From positions 61,474-125,473 of the forward strand of contig NZ_LYPC01000020.1 of NCBI RefSeq assembly GCF_001700435.1: DNA of 64,000 nt. Reading direction: 5' to 3'. A program made the translations under genes and the position numbers. The notes beneath the pieces were generated by a model. It saw nothing but the letters and a program-made list of their open reading frames with translations. It searched no databases and was not told the DNA's origin. Origin of the DNA: Paenibacillus pectinilyticus. GTDB taxonomy: Bacteria; Bacillota; Bacilli; Paenibacillales; NBRC-103111. Numbering within the stretch: the first letter of the stretch is position 1; each line of letters opens with the position of its first letter. Of this stretch, positions 43,572 through 52,503 are shown piece by piece.

Positions 43572-44422
43572 GGCGTTGGCAGAGCTCAATGGTGTCCGAT
43601 GGAGCCTTTCTGCTCCTGATCCTTTCCTGCTTTATCAGTATCGTGTTTACGGCAGGTAATCCGAATCTGTATCTTCAGAACATCATCTTTCTAAATCTCG
43701 CATTTTTAATTGCGATTGTGACCTATTTTACCAATGTGACTACGGGCTTGATTCTGAACATTCTGTTCATCTTTGGCTACGGCACATTTACGTTATATCA
43801 AACAGTTGTCGTAGGCGGGCTCATTGGCACGCAGAACTATTTCTGGCTGATTATGACACCCCTATTTACCATCGCGACATGGCTGCTTACGTTAGGGAAT
43901 CGGCAGTTACAGCAGGAGAACGAACAATTGCATAAAATGAACGAATCGCTGGCTACTGTCGATGCCAAAACGAGCTTAAAGAATACATTTTCGTTCCAAA
44001 CGGACGTCACTGTCTTCATGGCACTCTCGGTACGCTACCACATTCCGATTATCCTTCTCGTGATGAGTGTGAAGTATTGGGACGAAATCAAGCGGATTAT
44101 CGGGGAAGAACAATTGATGGAAGCTGTGCAAGACTTGTCTAAAATGGGGCAAAGCAGCATTCGAACGAATGACTCTCTCTATTTACTAAATAAGGACAAT
44201 CCCATGTGGGGAATGCTCTTATTTACAGACCGGCCAGGTGCGATGATTGTCATCGATCGGTTAAGAAAACGTGTAGATGAACGCAACCGGGACGAGTTTG
44301 CAGACAAATATCGAGTTGAGCTGATTTTTAAAATTGGCTATTACGAATATGATCCGCAGCAGGTCGCGAATCCGTTGGAATTTATTGCGCTCGCGAAGAA
44401 GCAGTTGGAATTTGATGTGTAA
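43568..44422 (+). CDS. ydaK: membrane protein with degenerate GGDEF domain, likely c-di-GMP receptor (YdaK type)
   Basis: 284 residues: about four membrane helices (residues 10-108), a short coiled linker (RQLQQENEQLHKMNESLA), then a GGDEF-fold domain. The active-site motif is lost (LLNKDNPMWG, residues 206-215), so it cannot make c-di-GMP. The inhibitory-site RxxD is intact as R199-T-N-D202, at the canonical spacing of five residues before the lost motif. In B. subtilis YdaK the same arrangement binds c-di-GMP and controls the ydaJKLMN polysaccharide. It overlaps ydaN as ATGA and is the last gene before a terminator. Confidence 0.87.
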   Translation: MRRWQSSMVSDGAFLLLILSCFISIVFTAGNPNLYLQNIIFLNLAFLIAIVTYFTNVTTGLILNILFIFGYGTFTLYQTVVVGGLIGTQNYFWLIMTPLFTIATWLLTLGNRQLQQENEQLHKMNESLATVDAKTSLKNTFSFQTDVTVFMALSVRYHIPIILLVMSVKYWDEIKRIIGEEQLMEAVQDLSKMGQSSIRTNDSLYLLNKDNPMWGMLLFTDRPGAMIVIDRLRKRVDERNRDEFADKYRVELIFKIGYYEYDPQQVANPLEFIALAKKQLEFDV

Positions 44423-44431
44423 AAGGAATAT

Positions 44432-44470
44432 AAAAAGCGCGTTCCGATAGCGATTCGGAACGCGCTTTTT
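44432..44470. terminator. bidirectional terminator after the exopolysaccharide operon
   Basis: A perfect 16-bp inverted repeat, 44432-44447 (AAAAAGCGCGTTCCGA) and 44455-44470, around a 7-base loop ends in T5 on both strands. It serves the convergent carbonic anhydrase gene too. Confidence 0.93.
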
Positions 44471-44474
44471 GCGT

Positions 44475-45137
44475 TTACAAATTACAAGCAAGACCACAAG
44501 AGCAGCGATGTTCGCCAAAGGCGAGAGCGTAACTCGATGAAAAATCACGATTTATGCGAATTACTTCTTTCGCGAATTCCGCGGCATCCTTGGGGCGTAG
44601 ACTTAAGCGGTCTGCTTTTTCTTGCGTGTCAATGATCGCACCAGGTGGAATGAATCGATCATCTGCAATGCTCACTTTACCGATGACGACAGCATTATTG
44701 GAAATATAGACATTATTCCCTACGACTGCTTGGAACACGAGAGATTGGAAACCCACGAAAGATCCTCTGCCAATAAATACAGGGCCGTGCACGATGGCAC
44801 CATGCGCGATCGTGACAGAACGATCAATGAATATCGCATACAGATCTTCGTTTACGATAACCTTCGCATCTTTTAACCCATGAAGAATAGCACCATCTTG
44901 TAAGTTCGTTCCTTCCCCGATATAAAAAGGAGTTCCTTCATCCGCACGAATGCTGACACTTGGGGCTATGAAAACGTTGCTAGCAATGGTTACATCACCA
45001 ATCACACTGCTAAAGGGACCTACAAATGCGCTAGGATCAATCCGAGGATGCACAGCTTGTTGGTTGAAGCTTGTAGCAGGGTTTGAGCTGATAAAACGAA
45101 TAAAATAGTTATAAGGTCCTTCAGGGTAATTATCCAA
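44475..45137 (-). CDS. gamma-class carbonic anhydrase
   Basis: 220 residues with left-handed beta-helix hexapeptide repeats. All Cam active-site residues are recognisable: Arg64 and Asp66 (SIRADEG), Gln80 and Asp81 (NLQDG), and zinc ligands His86 (AILHG), His112 and His117 (IAHGAIVHGP). It probably hydrates CO2 in the cytosol, as there is no signal peptide. The C terminus has an unusual Cys-rich tail, EHRCSCGLACNL. It is a single gene convergent with the exopolysaccharide operon. A beta-class enzyme lies 16 kb away. Confidence 0.87.
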   Translation of the reverse strand: MDNYPEGPYNYFIRFISSNPATSFNQQAVHPRIDPSAFVGPFSSVIGDVTIASNVFIAPSVSIRADEGTPFYIGEGTNLQDGAILHGLKDAKVIVNEDLYAIFIDRSVTIAHGAIVHGPVFIGRGSFVGFQSLVFQAVVGNNVYISNNAVVIGKVSIADDRFIPPGAIIDTQEKADRLSLRPKDAAEFAKEVIRINRDFSSSYALAFGEHRCSCGLACNL

Positions 45138-45213
45138 AACACACCATTCCTTCGATATTGCAAGATGTGATTTAGTATATGCGCCTACGCTTGAAGGTGT
45201 AAGGAGCTAGTTC

Positions 45214-46161
45214 TTAGTTCTGCTGCATCAAAAGTGGTGCAATGAACTGACGGAACACGTCTCTGGGAGGTTGTTCCTTCTGGCGTTTATCGTTCGTTAA
45301 AACAGTGACGATCTCGAGGCTCGGAACGATATGGATGTACTGTCCTCCAAAGCCGCGCGCGTAATAATACGCGAGAGTAGGCGCGGAATCGTCTTTATCA
45401 TCGAGCGAATAAGCATCCATCCACCAATGTAAAGCATAATAGCCGCGGTTAGGAGCATCAATCGTAATGGCTGGCTTTATTGTGCTAGACACCATTTCCT
45501 TTGAAATAAGCTGTTTATTCTCCCATTTACCATGCTGTAAGTAAAGCTGTCCAAATTTCAGCATATCAGTAGGCCGAAGGCTTAATCCGAACCCACCGGT
45601 ATGAATACCTTGGGGGTCTTGCTCCCAATCATAGGTTTCAATGCCAAGGGGCTTGAACAGATGTGCTTCCGCGAACTCGGCTACGGGCATGCCCGATGAT
45701 TGTACCAGAATAGCCGACAACAATTGGGAAGCGCCGGAATTGTAAACCATTCGCGTACCAGGTGGATCTGACAGAGGCTGTGCCAAAACATAGTTAACCC
45801 AGTTGGGGGTTCTTGTCATTTTCGGAAATGAATTCAGCCCACCAAATTCCGTCCAACGAAAGCCAGGGGTCATGGTTAATAAATGATACAAGGTAATCTC
45901 TTTTTTGCGGGGATCAGGATCGGCATTAAGCTCTGGGAAAAACATAGATATCGGCGTCGTAAGCGCTGGCAATGTTCCTTGATCGACGGCTATACTCAGC
46001 AGGGCAGAAAGGACACTTTTGGTGCAGGAGTTAATTTTAGCTATCTTACGCATGGTTAGGTCATTTCGATAGTGTTCAAAAATAAGTTGGCCACGCTGAC
46101 TAATTAGACAGCTTCTCAAATCAAGCGGCACAATGTTGTCAGAAAGAGATGTTAAATTCAT
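45214..46161 (-). CDS. serine hydrolase, beta-lactamase family (class C/DD-peptidase-like)
   Basis: 315 residues. The nucleophile motif is SCTK (Ser45-Lys48), the second motif is YNSG, and GGFGLSLRPTDMLKFGQLYL is typical of the AmpC/esterase-like group. No signal peptide is visible, so it is probably cytosolic and more likely an esterase or amidase than an antibiotic-inactivating enzyme. AAGGAAGG lies 5 bases before the ATG. A single gene; the physiological substrate cannot be inferred. Confidence 0.86.
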   Translation of the reverse strand: MNLTSLSDNIVPLDLRSCLISQRGQLIFEHYRNDLTMRKIAKINSCTKSVLSALLSIAVDQGTLPALTTPISMFFPELNADPDPRKKEITLYHLLTMTPGFRWTEFGGLNSFPKMTRTPNWVNYVLAQPLSDPPGTRMVYNSGASQLLSAILVQSSGMPVAEFAEAHLFKPLGIETYDWEQDPQGIHTGGFGLSLRPTDMLKFGQLYLQHGKWENKQLISKEMVSSTIKPAITIDAPNRGYYALHWWMDAYSLDDKDDSAPTLAYYYARGFGGQYIHIVPSLEIVTVLTNDKRQKEQPPRDVFRQFIAPLLMQQN

Positions 46162-46367
46162 GATGACCTTCCTTGTATCTTATAGATAATATTTATTCAA
46201 AGTTAGTATGTATCTTATCATTGTAAAGTATCGGATGGAAGGAAATGACGGTAGACCTCCTAGCAAAAATACTGATTTTTGATAAAAACCTTCATTATAT
46301 TGGATTGGACCGTTATGCTAAACTAGAACCAATGACATTTTTAAATCATTGAAAGAGGTGACGCCTC

Positions 46368-48446
46368 ATGACAACGCAAAATAAATCCAATCGATTAGCT
46401 AATGAAAAGTCGCCGTACTTGCTGCAACATGCACAAAACCCCATTGACTGGTTCCCTTGGTCTGAAGAAGCTTTTAGCAAAGCGAAACAGGAGAATAAAC
46501 CTGTTTTCTTATCTATTGGATATAGTACTTGTCACTGGTGCCATGTAATGGCACACGAATCCTTCGAAGATCAAGCCATAGCCGATATGCTAAATAAAGA
46601 TTTCATTTCCATCAAAGTGGACCGTGAAGAGCGTCCTGATGTTGACCATATCTACATGGCAATATGCCAAGCCATGACCGGGCAAGGTGGTTGGCCTTTG
46701 ACGGTTTTCCTTACCCCAGAGCAGAAACCGATCTTCGCAGGAACTTATTTTCCACGCAGTCGAAAGTATAACCGTGCTGGGCTGGTAGAGATTATCGCTC
46801 AGATAGCAAATAAGTGGAAAGATGATCCTGAGCGTATACGCGAGGCTGGCGAACGTATCATTCAAGACACGCAAAGTCGGTTGTTGGAGCATCGCTCGGG
46901 TGATGTTCTAACAGAAGAAACGCTGCATGAAGCTTTTCGAATGTACGAGTCTAATTTTGATCCCGAAAATGGCGGCTTTGGCAGTGCGCCGAAGTTTCCG
47001 ACTTCGCACAATTTATCATTCTTATTGAGATATTATATGAAAACGGGAAACGAGCGAGCGCTCGAGATGGTTGAAAAAACATTAGATACGATGCATCGTG
47101 GAGGCATGTATGATCACATCGGATTCGGCTTTTCGCGATATTCGGTTGATGAGAAATGGTTAGTGCCGCATTTTGAGAAAATGCTTTATGATAATGCGCT
47201 TTTGGTTATGACTTACATAGAAGCGTATCAAGTGACTGGCAAAAATCAATACGCCGAAATTGCTGAGCAAGTTATTTCCTATGTACTTCGAGATATGACG
47301 CACGAAGAAGGCGCGTTCTATTCTGCGGAGGATGCGGATTCGGAAGGTGTAGAAGGCAAGTTCTATGTTTGGACGATGGATGAGATTGAAGACGTGCTGG
47401 GCATTGAAGAGGGAGACCTCTATAGTGAGATCTACAATATTACGGAGTCGGGGAACTTTGTGGGTAAAAATATCCCGAATCTGCTGGACGCGACACTAGT
47501 TTCCTTAGCGAAGCGCAAGCAAATCCCACAGGATGTGCTGAAGCAGCGAATGGAGGCGGCACGTAACAAGCTGTTCGCGCATCGCGAGCAGCGCATCCAT
47601 CCGGGCAAGGATGATAAGATTCTGACCTCGTGGAACGGTCTGATGATCGTAGCGCTGTCCAAGGCGGCGCGTGCCTTGGACAAGGAAGTTTACGCAGATG
47701 CTGCCGCGAAGGCTGCGGATTTCGTACTTCGCGAGCTGCGACGCGAGGACGGGCGTTTGCTCGCTCGCTATCGTGATGGCGAAGCGGCGTTCTTGGGCTA
47801 CGTGGACGATTACGCTTTCCTCGTCTGGGGCCTGATCGAGCTGTACGAGACGACGTTCGAGCTGCGATTTCTCCATGAGGCGGTCCAGCTGAACGCAGAC
47901 ATGCTTCGTCTCTTCGGCGACGAAGCGAGGGGCGGGCTCTTCTTCTACGGCAGCGATGCCGAGCAGCTGCTCACCCGCCCTAAAGAGATCTACGACGGCG
48001 CGATGCCGTCGGGTAATGGTGTAGCCGCGCTCAACATGCTGCGGCTGTCTAGGCTGACCTACGACGCGAAGCTGTCGCAGGCTGCGGACGAGCAGCTCCA
48101 GGCGTTCGCCGGAGCCGTCAGTCAGTACCCGCCGGGCCACGCGCTGACGCTGGCCGCGCTTGATTTCGCATATGGCGAAGCCAGCGAAATTGTGATCGCC
48201 GGCGACCCGGCGAAGGCGGAGACTCAGCACTTGCTGCGCGCCGTGCAGCGACAGTTCCTGCCGAACACGCTGCTCATCCTTCACCCGCCAGGTGCGGCAG
48301 GCGAAGAGGTGCGCAAGCTGGTTCCGCTCGTGCAAGATAAGCTGCCGCTGGGGGGAAGGGCAACGGCCTACGTGTGCCAGAACTTCGCATGTCAGGCGCC
48401 GACACAAGACATCGCTGACTTAGAAAATCTCTCCTCAGAACACTGA
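46368..48446 (+). CDS. thioredoxin-domain DUF255 protein (YyaL/spermatogenesis-associated 20 family)
   Basis: 692 residues. The N-terminal thioredoxin-like domain has [16 protein letters not shown] (Cys55-His-Trp-Cys58). It is followed by an alpha/alpha-barrel resembling N-acylglucosamine epimerases ([51 protein letters not shown]). The biochemical role of the family is not established. AGAGGTGACGCCTC precedes the ATG. The second half (from about 47500) is strikingly richer in GC than the first. The stop codon touches a Fur-box-like sequence. Confidence 0.9.
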   Translation: MTTQNKSNRLANEKSPYLLQHAQNPIDWFPWSEEAFSKAKQENKPVFLSIGYSTCHWCHVMAHESFEDQAIADMLNKDFISIKVDREERPDVDHIYMAICQAMTGQGGWPLTVFLTPEQKPIFAGTYFPRSRKYNRAGLVEIIAQIANKWKDDPERIREAGERIIQDTQSRLLEHRSGDVLTEETLHEAFRMYESNFDPENGGFGSAPKFPTSHNLSFLLRYYMKTGNERALEMVEKTLDTMHRGGMYDHIGFGFSRYSVDEKWLVPHFEKMLYDNALLVMTYIEAYQVTGKNQYAEIAEQVISYVLRDMTHEEGAFYSAEDADSEGVEGKFYVWTMDEIEDVLGIEEGDLYSEIYNITESGNFVGKNIPNLLDATLVSLAKRKQIPQDVLKQRMEAARNKLFAHREQRIHPGKDDKILTSWNGLMIVALSKAARALDKEVYADAAAKAADFVLRELRREDGRLLARYRDGEAAFLGYVDDYAFLVWGLIELYETTFELRFLHEAVQLNADMLRLFGDEARGGLFFYGSDAEQLLTRPKEIYDGAMPSGNGVAALNMLRLSRLTYDAKLSQAADEQLQAFAGAVSQYPPGHALTLAALDFAYGEASEIVIAGDPAKAETQHLLRAVQRQFLPNTLLILHPPGAAGEEVRKLVPLVQDKLPLGGRATAYVCQNFACQAPTQDIADLENLSSEH

Positions 48447-48463
48447 TAATAATTATCATTATT
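48445..48463. promoter_or_regulatory. Fur-box-like sequence at the end of the YyaL gene
   Basis: GATAATAATTATCATTATT matches 16 of 19 positions of the Fur consensus and starts in the stop codon of the preceding gene. A -10-like TACAAT (48467-48472) follows, but the next thing on this strand is a terminator, so no target gene is evident. Confidence 0.45.
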
Positions 48464-48486
48464 GGTTACAATAGAAGTAGAACAGA

Positions 48487-48511
48487 AAAAGAGGCCATTA
48501 AGGCCTCTTTT
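48487..48511 (+). terminator. terminator after the YyaL gene
   Basis: A perfect 10-bp stem, AAAAGAGGCC and GGCCTCTTTT, with loop ATTAA. The T-rich 3' arm (TTTTCT) makes it an intrinsic terminator; the A-rich 5' arm may let it act on the minus strand too. Confidence 0.85.
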
Positions 48512-48541
48512 CTAAGTCACTCATGGATGTCTTGGTAGGTA

Positions 48542-48700
48542 CTAAATCTTGGACTCAAATGTATGACAATCCGTTTCCTTTGAATTACGAGCTTGATTCC
48601 CGTCGTGGTGACTCACGATCGAAATCGAGCTAGCGCTGCACTTGTTTCCGTTTGACCAAAATTTACAGGAATTCACTTCACACATTACATCTTTTGCCAT
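48542..48700 (-). CDS. small DUF1540 protein (52 aa)
   Basis: A short Cys-rich protein starting at ATG 48700 with AGGTGAAAAGGAC in front. The pattern CEVNSCKFWSNGNKCSASSI followed by TDCHTF fits the DUF1540 signature (CxVxxCxxWxxGxxCxAxxI...CxTF), a small probable metal-binding domain common in spore-forming Firmicutes. Function unknown. It is a lone gene on the minus strand, with TATAAA about 60 bases upstream of the ATG as a possible -10. Confidence 0.82.
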   Translation of the reverse strand: MAKDVMCEVNSCKFWSNGNKCSASSISIVSHHDGNQARNSKETDCHTFESKI

Positions 48701-48844
48701 GTCCTTTTCACCTCCCCTACTTCATAGGGTGGGCGAAAGGGACCTCTTTTTATACATCGTGCTGAAAATACTTACTCACCACCTCACCATTCCCGCACAT
48801 ATACATAAAGGAAGCGTATCAACGAACTTCAAGGGGATGGACCG

Positions 48845-49063
48845 ATGGCCGATAAGGATGAGCTTCAAACCTGTGTCAGGTGTAAGTATGTTGCGGTGAA
48901 AGAAGATAAATACTGCATACGCTGTGGAGCGCCGCTTAAGAACCGATGCACGAAAGAGAAGAGCCTGATGCACAAAGGGTGCTATAAAGTAAATAAAGCG
49001 GATGCGAAATTCTGCGCGGATTGCGGGACGGAGACGACTTTTAACCAATTGGGGCTTATTTAA
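48845..49063 (+). CDS. small zinc-ribbon protein (72 aa)
   Basis: A 72-residue Cys-rich protein. The pairs CVRC, CIRC and CADC (about residues 10-13, 24-27 and 57-60) and two extra Cys (35, 46) suggest one or two zinc ribbons; the last part reads KVNKADAKFCADCGTET. ATG follows AAGGGGATGGACCG. No membrane segment or enzyme domain. Related zinc-ribbon proteins are often nucleic-acid or protein-binding adaptors; no specific role can be assigned. Confidence 0.72.
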   Translation: MADKDELQTCVRCKYVAVKEDKYCIRCGAPLKNRCTKEKSLMHKGCYKVNKADAKFCADCGTETTFNQLGLI

Positions 49064-49092
49064 GCCCGTGTATCATGAAAGCTATGCAAAGA

Positions 49093-49140
49093 AAAACCTG
49101 AGCCAACGGAATTACCGCAGCTCAGGTTTTATTTATTTCC
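49093..49140. terminator. bidirectional terminator between zinc-ribbon and GH18 genes
   Basis: An 11-bp perfect stem, AAAACCTGAGC (49093-49103) and GCTCAGGTTTT (49130-49140), lies between convergent genes with a 26-base loop. Confidence 0.82.
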
Positions 49141-51062
49141 TACTTATTCTGCAAAACACCCTGCCACAAATCCGCTGAGTCATACCCCAATCGCCAAGCT
49201 GCAACGCCAGCAATGTCGTATTTCTTCGCGATGTTCATTCGCGCGGTGACGGTTGCTTGATTTTCCACCCAGATGACATAAGTGAAGCCGTTCTCTTGAT
49301 ACTCCACACGATACTGTCCAAAGGTATTGTCCCAGGTTTGTTTCGTCGTTTTGGAGGCGATCAAAGCCGGGAGATCCTTCATCAATACAGTGCGGTTACC
49401 TACAAGCGCTCCTTTGGCATCCAATTGCCATTCACGGACATAATACGGGATGCCTAAGATGATTTTGTCCCGAGGAATACCATAAGAAAGAAACTCTTGC
49501 ACACCGCCATCTGCCCAAGGAATGCCTGATACCGAACCTGGGGATGTACTTCCACGCCAGTACTGATCGTAAGCCATAATGACAATGTAATCGACAATTG
49601 CACCCAATTTCTCATGATCAAAAGCAGACAGATGATTCCACGAAACACTGCCGCGTGGCAGGTCTATGGAAATCTGAAGTCCTTTAGCATGCGCTGCGGC
49701 TGTCAATTTGGCTATAAAAGCTGTAAACGCATTACGATCTGAACCTGCCAAGCTTTCGAAATCGACATTGATCCCAGGGACCCCTAATTGAACGGAGCGG
49801 TTAATTAAAGCCGTAATAAATTTGTCCTGCGCAGTACTATCTGCTAGAAATTGCGTCGTTAAAGTCGCATTAAATTGATTGCTGACTAAAGGATAGACCG
49901 TGGTGCCAATCTTTTGCAGCCATTTGACCGTATCTGCGTTTGAACTATCCTTGAGCGTCCCCGTAGCATCTCCTAGTTCGAAATAGGAAGGAGAATCTAC
50001 ATCCAGCCCCAATGTATTCGCAACCTGAGCTTTGATGGTGTCCGCTCCAGAGCTGCCATTCCATCCCCATACTTGTAATTTCTTATAATTATCCCACAGC
50101 ATGCGATGCTCTAAATTTTGGATGGAGGCGTTGCTGTATTGTTTCCCATAGGCTAAGGCCTCAGGTAACGTTTTAAATTCCCCAATCAGATTCGTGCTTT
50201 GATACACTTGATAAGATGCGAAGTTGTTCCAAATTTTGCGGCCATCGCGATAAATGGAGCTGTGTCCCCATAATTGCGCATAGCTAATCGCCTCATCAAT
50301 GGAAGTAAAGTCCTGAAGAAAAGCATCGTTCTGATACACTTTATATACCTTAAGATTGCTGTAGACGGTTTTCTGAGAGTTGACATTAACGACTGTAGAA
50401 TTGCCCCATTTGATAGCTTCTTTGATGGCGTCTTCTAAGGAAGCGAATGCCCAATTTGGTGCTGAAAACGTTCCTTGATACACTTTGTATAGCACGCTGC
50501 CAGCGCTATTTGCCATTTTGTCGGAAGGGGAGATGTTATCCCAAATCCATTGGTTCGAATTCAAATCGATAATGTGGGCATTGCCCCAGTTCCTCGCTTC
50601 TGCAACCGCATCAGCCAGACTAGTAAACTTCCATGAGTCGAGAGAGATCTCATTTTGATAGAGTTGATAACGGGCATAGTTGTTCCACACCCAACCTGTC
50701 GATTGCAAATCACGTACACTAGCGTTCGTCCATTTCTTAGCTTCATTGATCGCATCACTCAGTGTGGTAAATTGCCATTCAGGTAAGGTGACATCCTGCT
50801 GATAGACCTGATATCGGGGGGAATTGCTCCACAACCAGTTGCGCGAACCTATTTCCTCGACGTGACTATTCGAAAACCATTTTGCATAGGCCTCTGCTTG
50901 CCCATAGGTAGCAAATTCCATAAGCACTTGATTGTACTGGTAGACGCGGTATTTCGTCGTTTTGTCCGTACTCATTTGACTACTACTTGCTGCAAGAACT
51001 GTTGATGGTACCGTTATCGAAAGGAGTAAGGTGCTCGTGAGCAGCCATTTGCCAATTTTCAT
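49140..51062 (-). CDS. secreted family 18 glycoside hydrolase with six N-terminal repeats
   Basis: 640 residues. The signal peptide ends near VLAASS. Six repeats of about 45 residues start near 38, 84, 132, 192, 240 and 284, each Y-x-V-Y-Q, F-x-x-L/I-x-x-A, then W-x-N. A GH18 domain follows (about 328-640): PGINVDFESLAG with Asp434 and catalytic Glu436, IVIMAYDQYW and GVAAWRLGYDS. The family cleaves chitin- or peptidoglycan-type beta-1,4 GlcNAc linkages, and spore-lytic SleL/YaaH enzymes belong here, but instead of LysM domains this protein carries the unknown repeats, perhaps for wall binding. GGCGGAATG lies before the ATG. Confidence 0.88.
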   Translation of the reverse strand: MKIGKWLLTSTLLLSITVPSTVLAASSSQMSTDKTTKYRVYQYNQVLMEFATYGQAEAYAKWFSNSHVEEIGSRNWLWSNSPRYQVYQQDVTLPEWQFTTLSDAINEAKKWTNASVRDLQSTGWVWNNYARYQLYQNEISLDSWKFTSLADAVAEARNWGNAHIIDLNSNQWIWDNISPSDKMANSAGSVLYKVYQGTFSAPNWAFASLEDAIKEAIKWGNSTVVNVNSQKTVYSNLKVYKVYQNDAFLQDFTSIDEAISYAQLWGHSSIYRDGRKIWNNFASYQVYQSTNLIGEFKTLPEALAYGKQYSNASIQNLEHRMLWDNYKKLQVWGWNGSSGADTIKAQVANTLGLDVDSPSYFELGDATGTLKDSSNADTVKWLQKIGTTVYPLVSNQFNATLTTQFLADSTAQDKFITALINRSVQLGVPGINVDFESLAGSDRNAFTAFIAKLTAAAHAKGLQISIDLPRGSVSWNHLSAFDHEKLGAIVDYIVIMAYDQYWRGSTSPGSVSGIPWADGGVQEFLSYGIPRDKIILGIPYYVREWQLDAKGALVGNRTVLMKDLPALIASKTTKQTWDNTFGQYRVEYQENGFTYVIWVENQATVTARMNIAKKYDIAGVAAWRLGYDSADLWQGVLQNK

Positions 51063-51241
51063 TCATTCCGCCTCTTTCTAGTAAGCTACTCTATTGGACG
51101 TAAGAAATGGTAGAATGGTTGCGTTTTAGATAGGTTGGAAGTTCATGGATTTATGCGTGAAGTTGGACGATTCCACAACTTTTTAGTAACATGAGAGTGA
51201 ATGGTTATACCGTGAAGAATTTATGGTGAGGGTGAACAATA

Positions 51242-51775
51242 GTGAGGCAATATCCAGAGGCTTACACCGATTATTTATGTTATTTTCACGGAGAGCGGGA
51301 TTATTTTGAATGTCATGAAGTGATGGAAGAATTTTGGAAGGAGCACCCTGAGGATCCGCGCAGATTAACCTATGTGGGCCTCATCCAAATTGCAGTAGGT
51401 CTCTATCATAGCCGCAGAGGAAATCGTGCAGGCGCTGTGAAAATGCTGCAAAGCGCAGCCAATAATCTCCAAGCCGAAGATGTTCGTTCTCTAGGCTTAG
51501 ATGATGTAGAGCTGCAAGCACGAATTGGGCAAGCTTGGCTTGCGATCGAAGACGATCACTTCCAATTCGAAGATGTGAATTTACCGATTTCAGATCCAGA
51601 GCTGCTTCGTCATTGCTTGGCCATCTGTGAGCAGAGGGGACTGGTATGGCAAGCGCCAAGCCGGATGTCGGATGTGATGTTGATTGATAAGCATACACGT
51701 CGGGATCGGTCAGAGGTTATAGAAGAAAGAGCAAGACAGCAGTCAATTCGAAAGGAACAAGGTGAGAAGCGATGA
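51242..51775 (+). CDS. DUF309 family protein
   Basis: 177 residues. The DUF309 helical motif is YFHGERDYFECHEVMEEFWKEH, with YVGLIQIAVGLYHSRRGNRAGA after it; the family (B. subtilis YpuF-like) has no known function. The C terminus is basic (RRDRSEVIEERARQQSIRKEQ). The GTG start follows GAGGGTGAACAATA. It overlaps the response-regulator gene as ATGA, so it is cotranscribed with the two-component system. Confidence 0.83.
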   Translation: MRQYPEAYTDYLCYFHGERDYFECHEVMEEFWKEHPEDPRRLTYVGLIQIAVGLYHSRRGNRAGAVKMLQSAANNLQAEDVRSLGLDDVELQARIGQAWLAIEDDHFQFEDVNLPISDPELLRHCLAICEQRGLVWQAPSRMSDVMLIDKHTRRDRSEVIEERARQQSIRKEQGEKR

Positions 51776-52503
51776 GCTCGGAAGGTAAAATTTTGGTCGT
51801 AGAAGATGAAGCTAATATTTCAGAGGTTGTCAGATTGTATCTTGAGCATTCCAATTTTGAGGCGATCCAACTGTTCCGCGGCGGCGACGTCATTTCTACG
51901 ATTATAAGCAAGAGACCTCATTTGGTTTTGCTGGATATCATGCTCCCTGATTTCTCTGGCTACGAGCTTTGCGAACAAATTCGCAGGATGGATGCACCTT
52001 TCCATCACACACCGATTATTTTCTTAACGGCCAAAGGTGAGTCCATTGACAAATTAAGGGGCTTTAACTTAGGTGTCGATGATTATTTGGTGAAGCCTTT
52101 CGACCCGAATGAGCTCATTGCTCGAATTAAAGCCGTGCTGCGTAGAACTGCTCAGCAACAGCCAGTTGAACCAGCACAGCCGCAAAGCCCGGGTCGTAAA
52201 TGGCTGGAAATTGGGAATATCGTGATCGATTTGGAGCAATATCGCGTAACCGTTGGGGGGAAACGGATCGAACTAACCCCAAAGGAAATCGAGCTATTGT
52301 TTTTCTTGATGAGTAATCCTAGTCGTGTATTTACGCGCGAGGATCTGCTTGGGTATGTGTGGAATTTTGATTTTACTGGGGGCACTCGGACCGTGGATGC
52401 GCATGTGAAAAACTTGCGTAAAAAGCTAGGGCAGCATGAGACGTGGAATATCCAGACGCTGTGGGGCATTGGCTACTCGTTCGAGGTGGTTCAGCATGCT
52501 TAA
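51772..52503 (+). CDS. OmpR/PhoB family response regulator
   Basis: 243 residues: receiver domain with the DE pair (VVEDEANISEVV), phosphoacceptor Asp in LVLLDIMLPDFSG and Lys in YLVKPFDPNE, a linker rich in Gln/Pro, and a winged helix (LTPKEIELLFFLMSNPSRVFTREDLLGYVW, GTRTVDAHVKNLRKKL). It pairs with the kinase that overlaps its end. The probable binding site is the set of TTCACA repeats at 53952-53990 ahead of the exporter genes. Confidence 0.94.
   Translation: MSSEGKILVVEDEANISEVVRLYLEHSNFEAIQLFRGGDVISTIISKRPHLVLLDIMLPDFSGYELCEQIRRMDAPFHHTPIIFLTAKGESIDKLRGFNLGVDDYLVKPFDPNELIARIKAVLRRTAQQQPVEPAQPQSPGRKWLEIGNIVIDLEQYRVTVGGKRIELTPKEIELLFFLMSNPSRVFTREDLLGYVWNFDFTGGTRTVDAHVKNLRKKLGQHETWNIQTLWGIGYSFEVVQHA

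Noticed and set aside
43568..44422. Active diguanylate cyclase
   Set aside because: The GGDEF signature is lost (LLNKDNPMWG), although the domain fold and RxxD are kept.
45214..46161. Antibiotic-inactivating class C beta-lactamase
   Set aside because: No signal peptide; sequence fits the broad esterase/peptidase-like members, so a resistance label would overreach.
47505..48407. 300-aa antisense frame in the YyaL gene
   Set aside because: A shadow of the GC-rich second half of a well-conserved gene; Arg/Gln-rich composition and no start signal.
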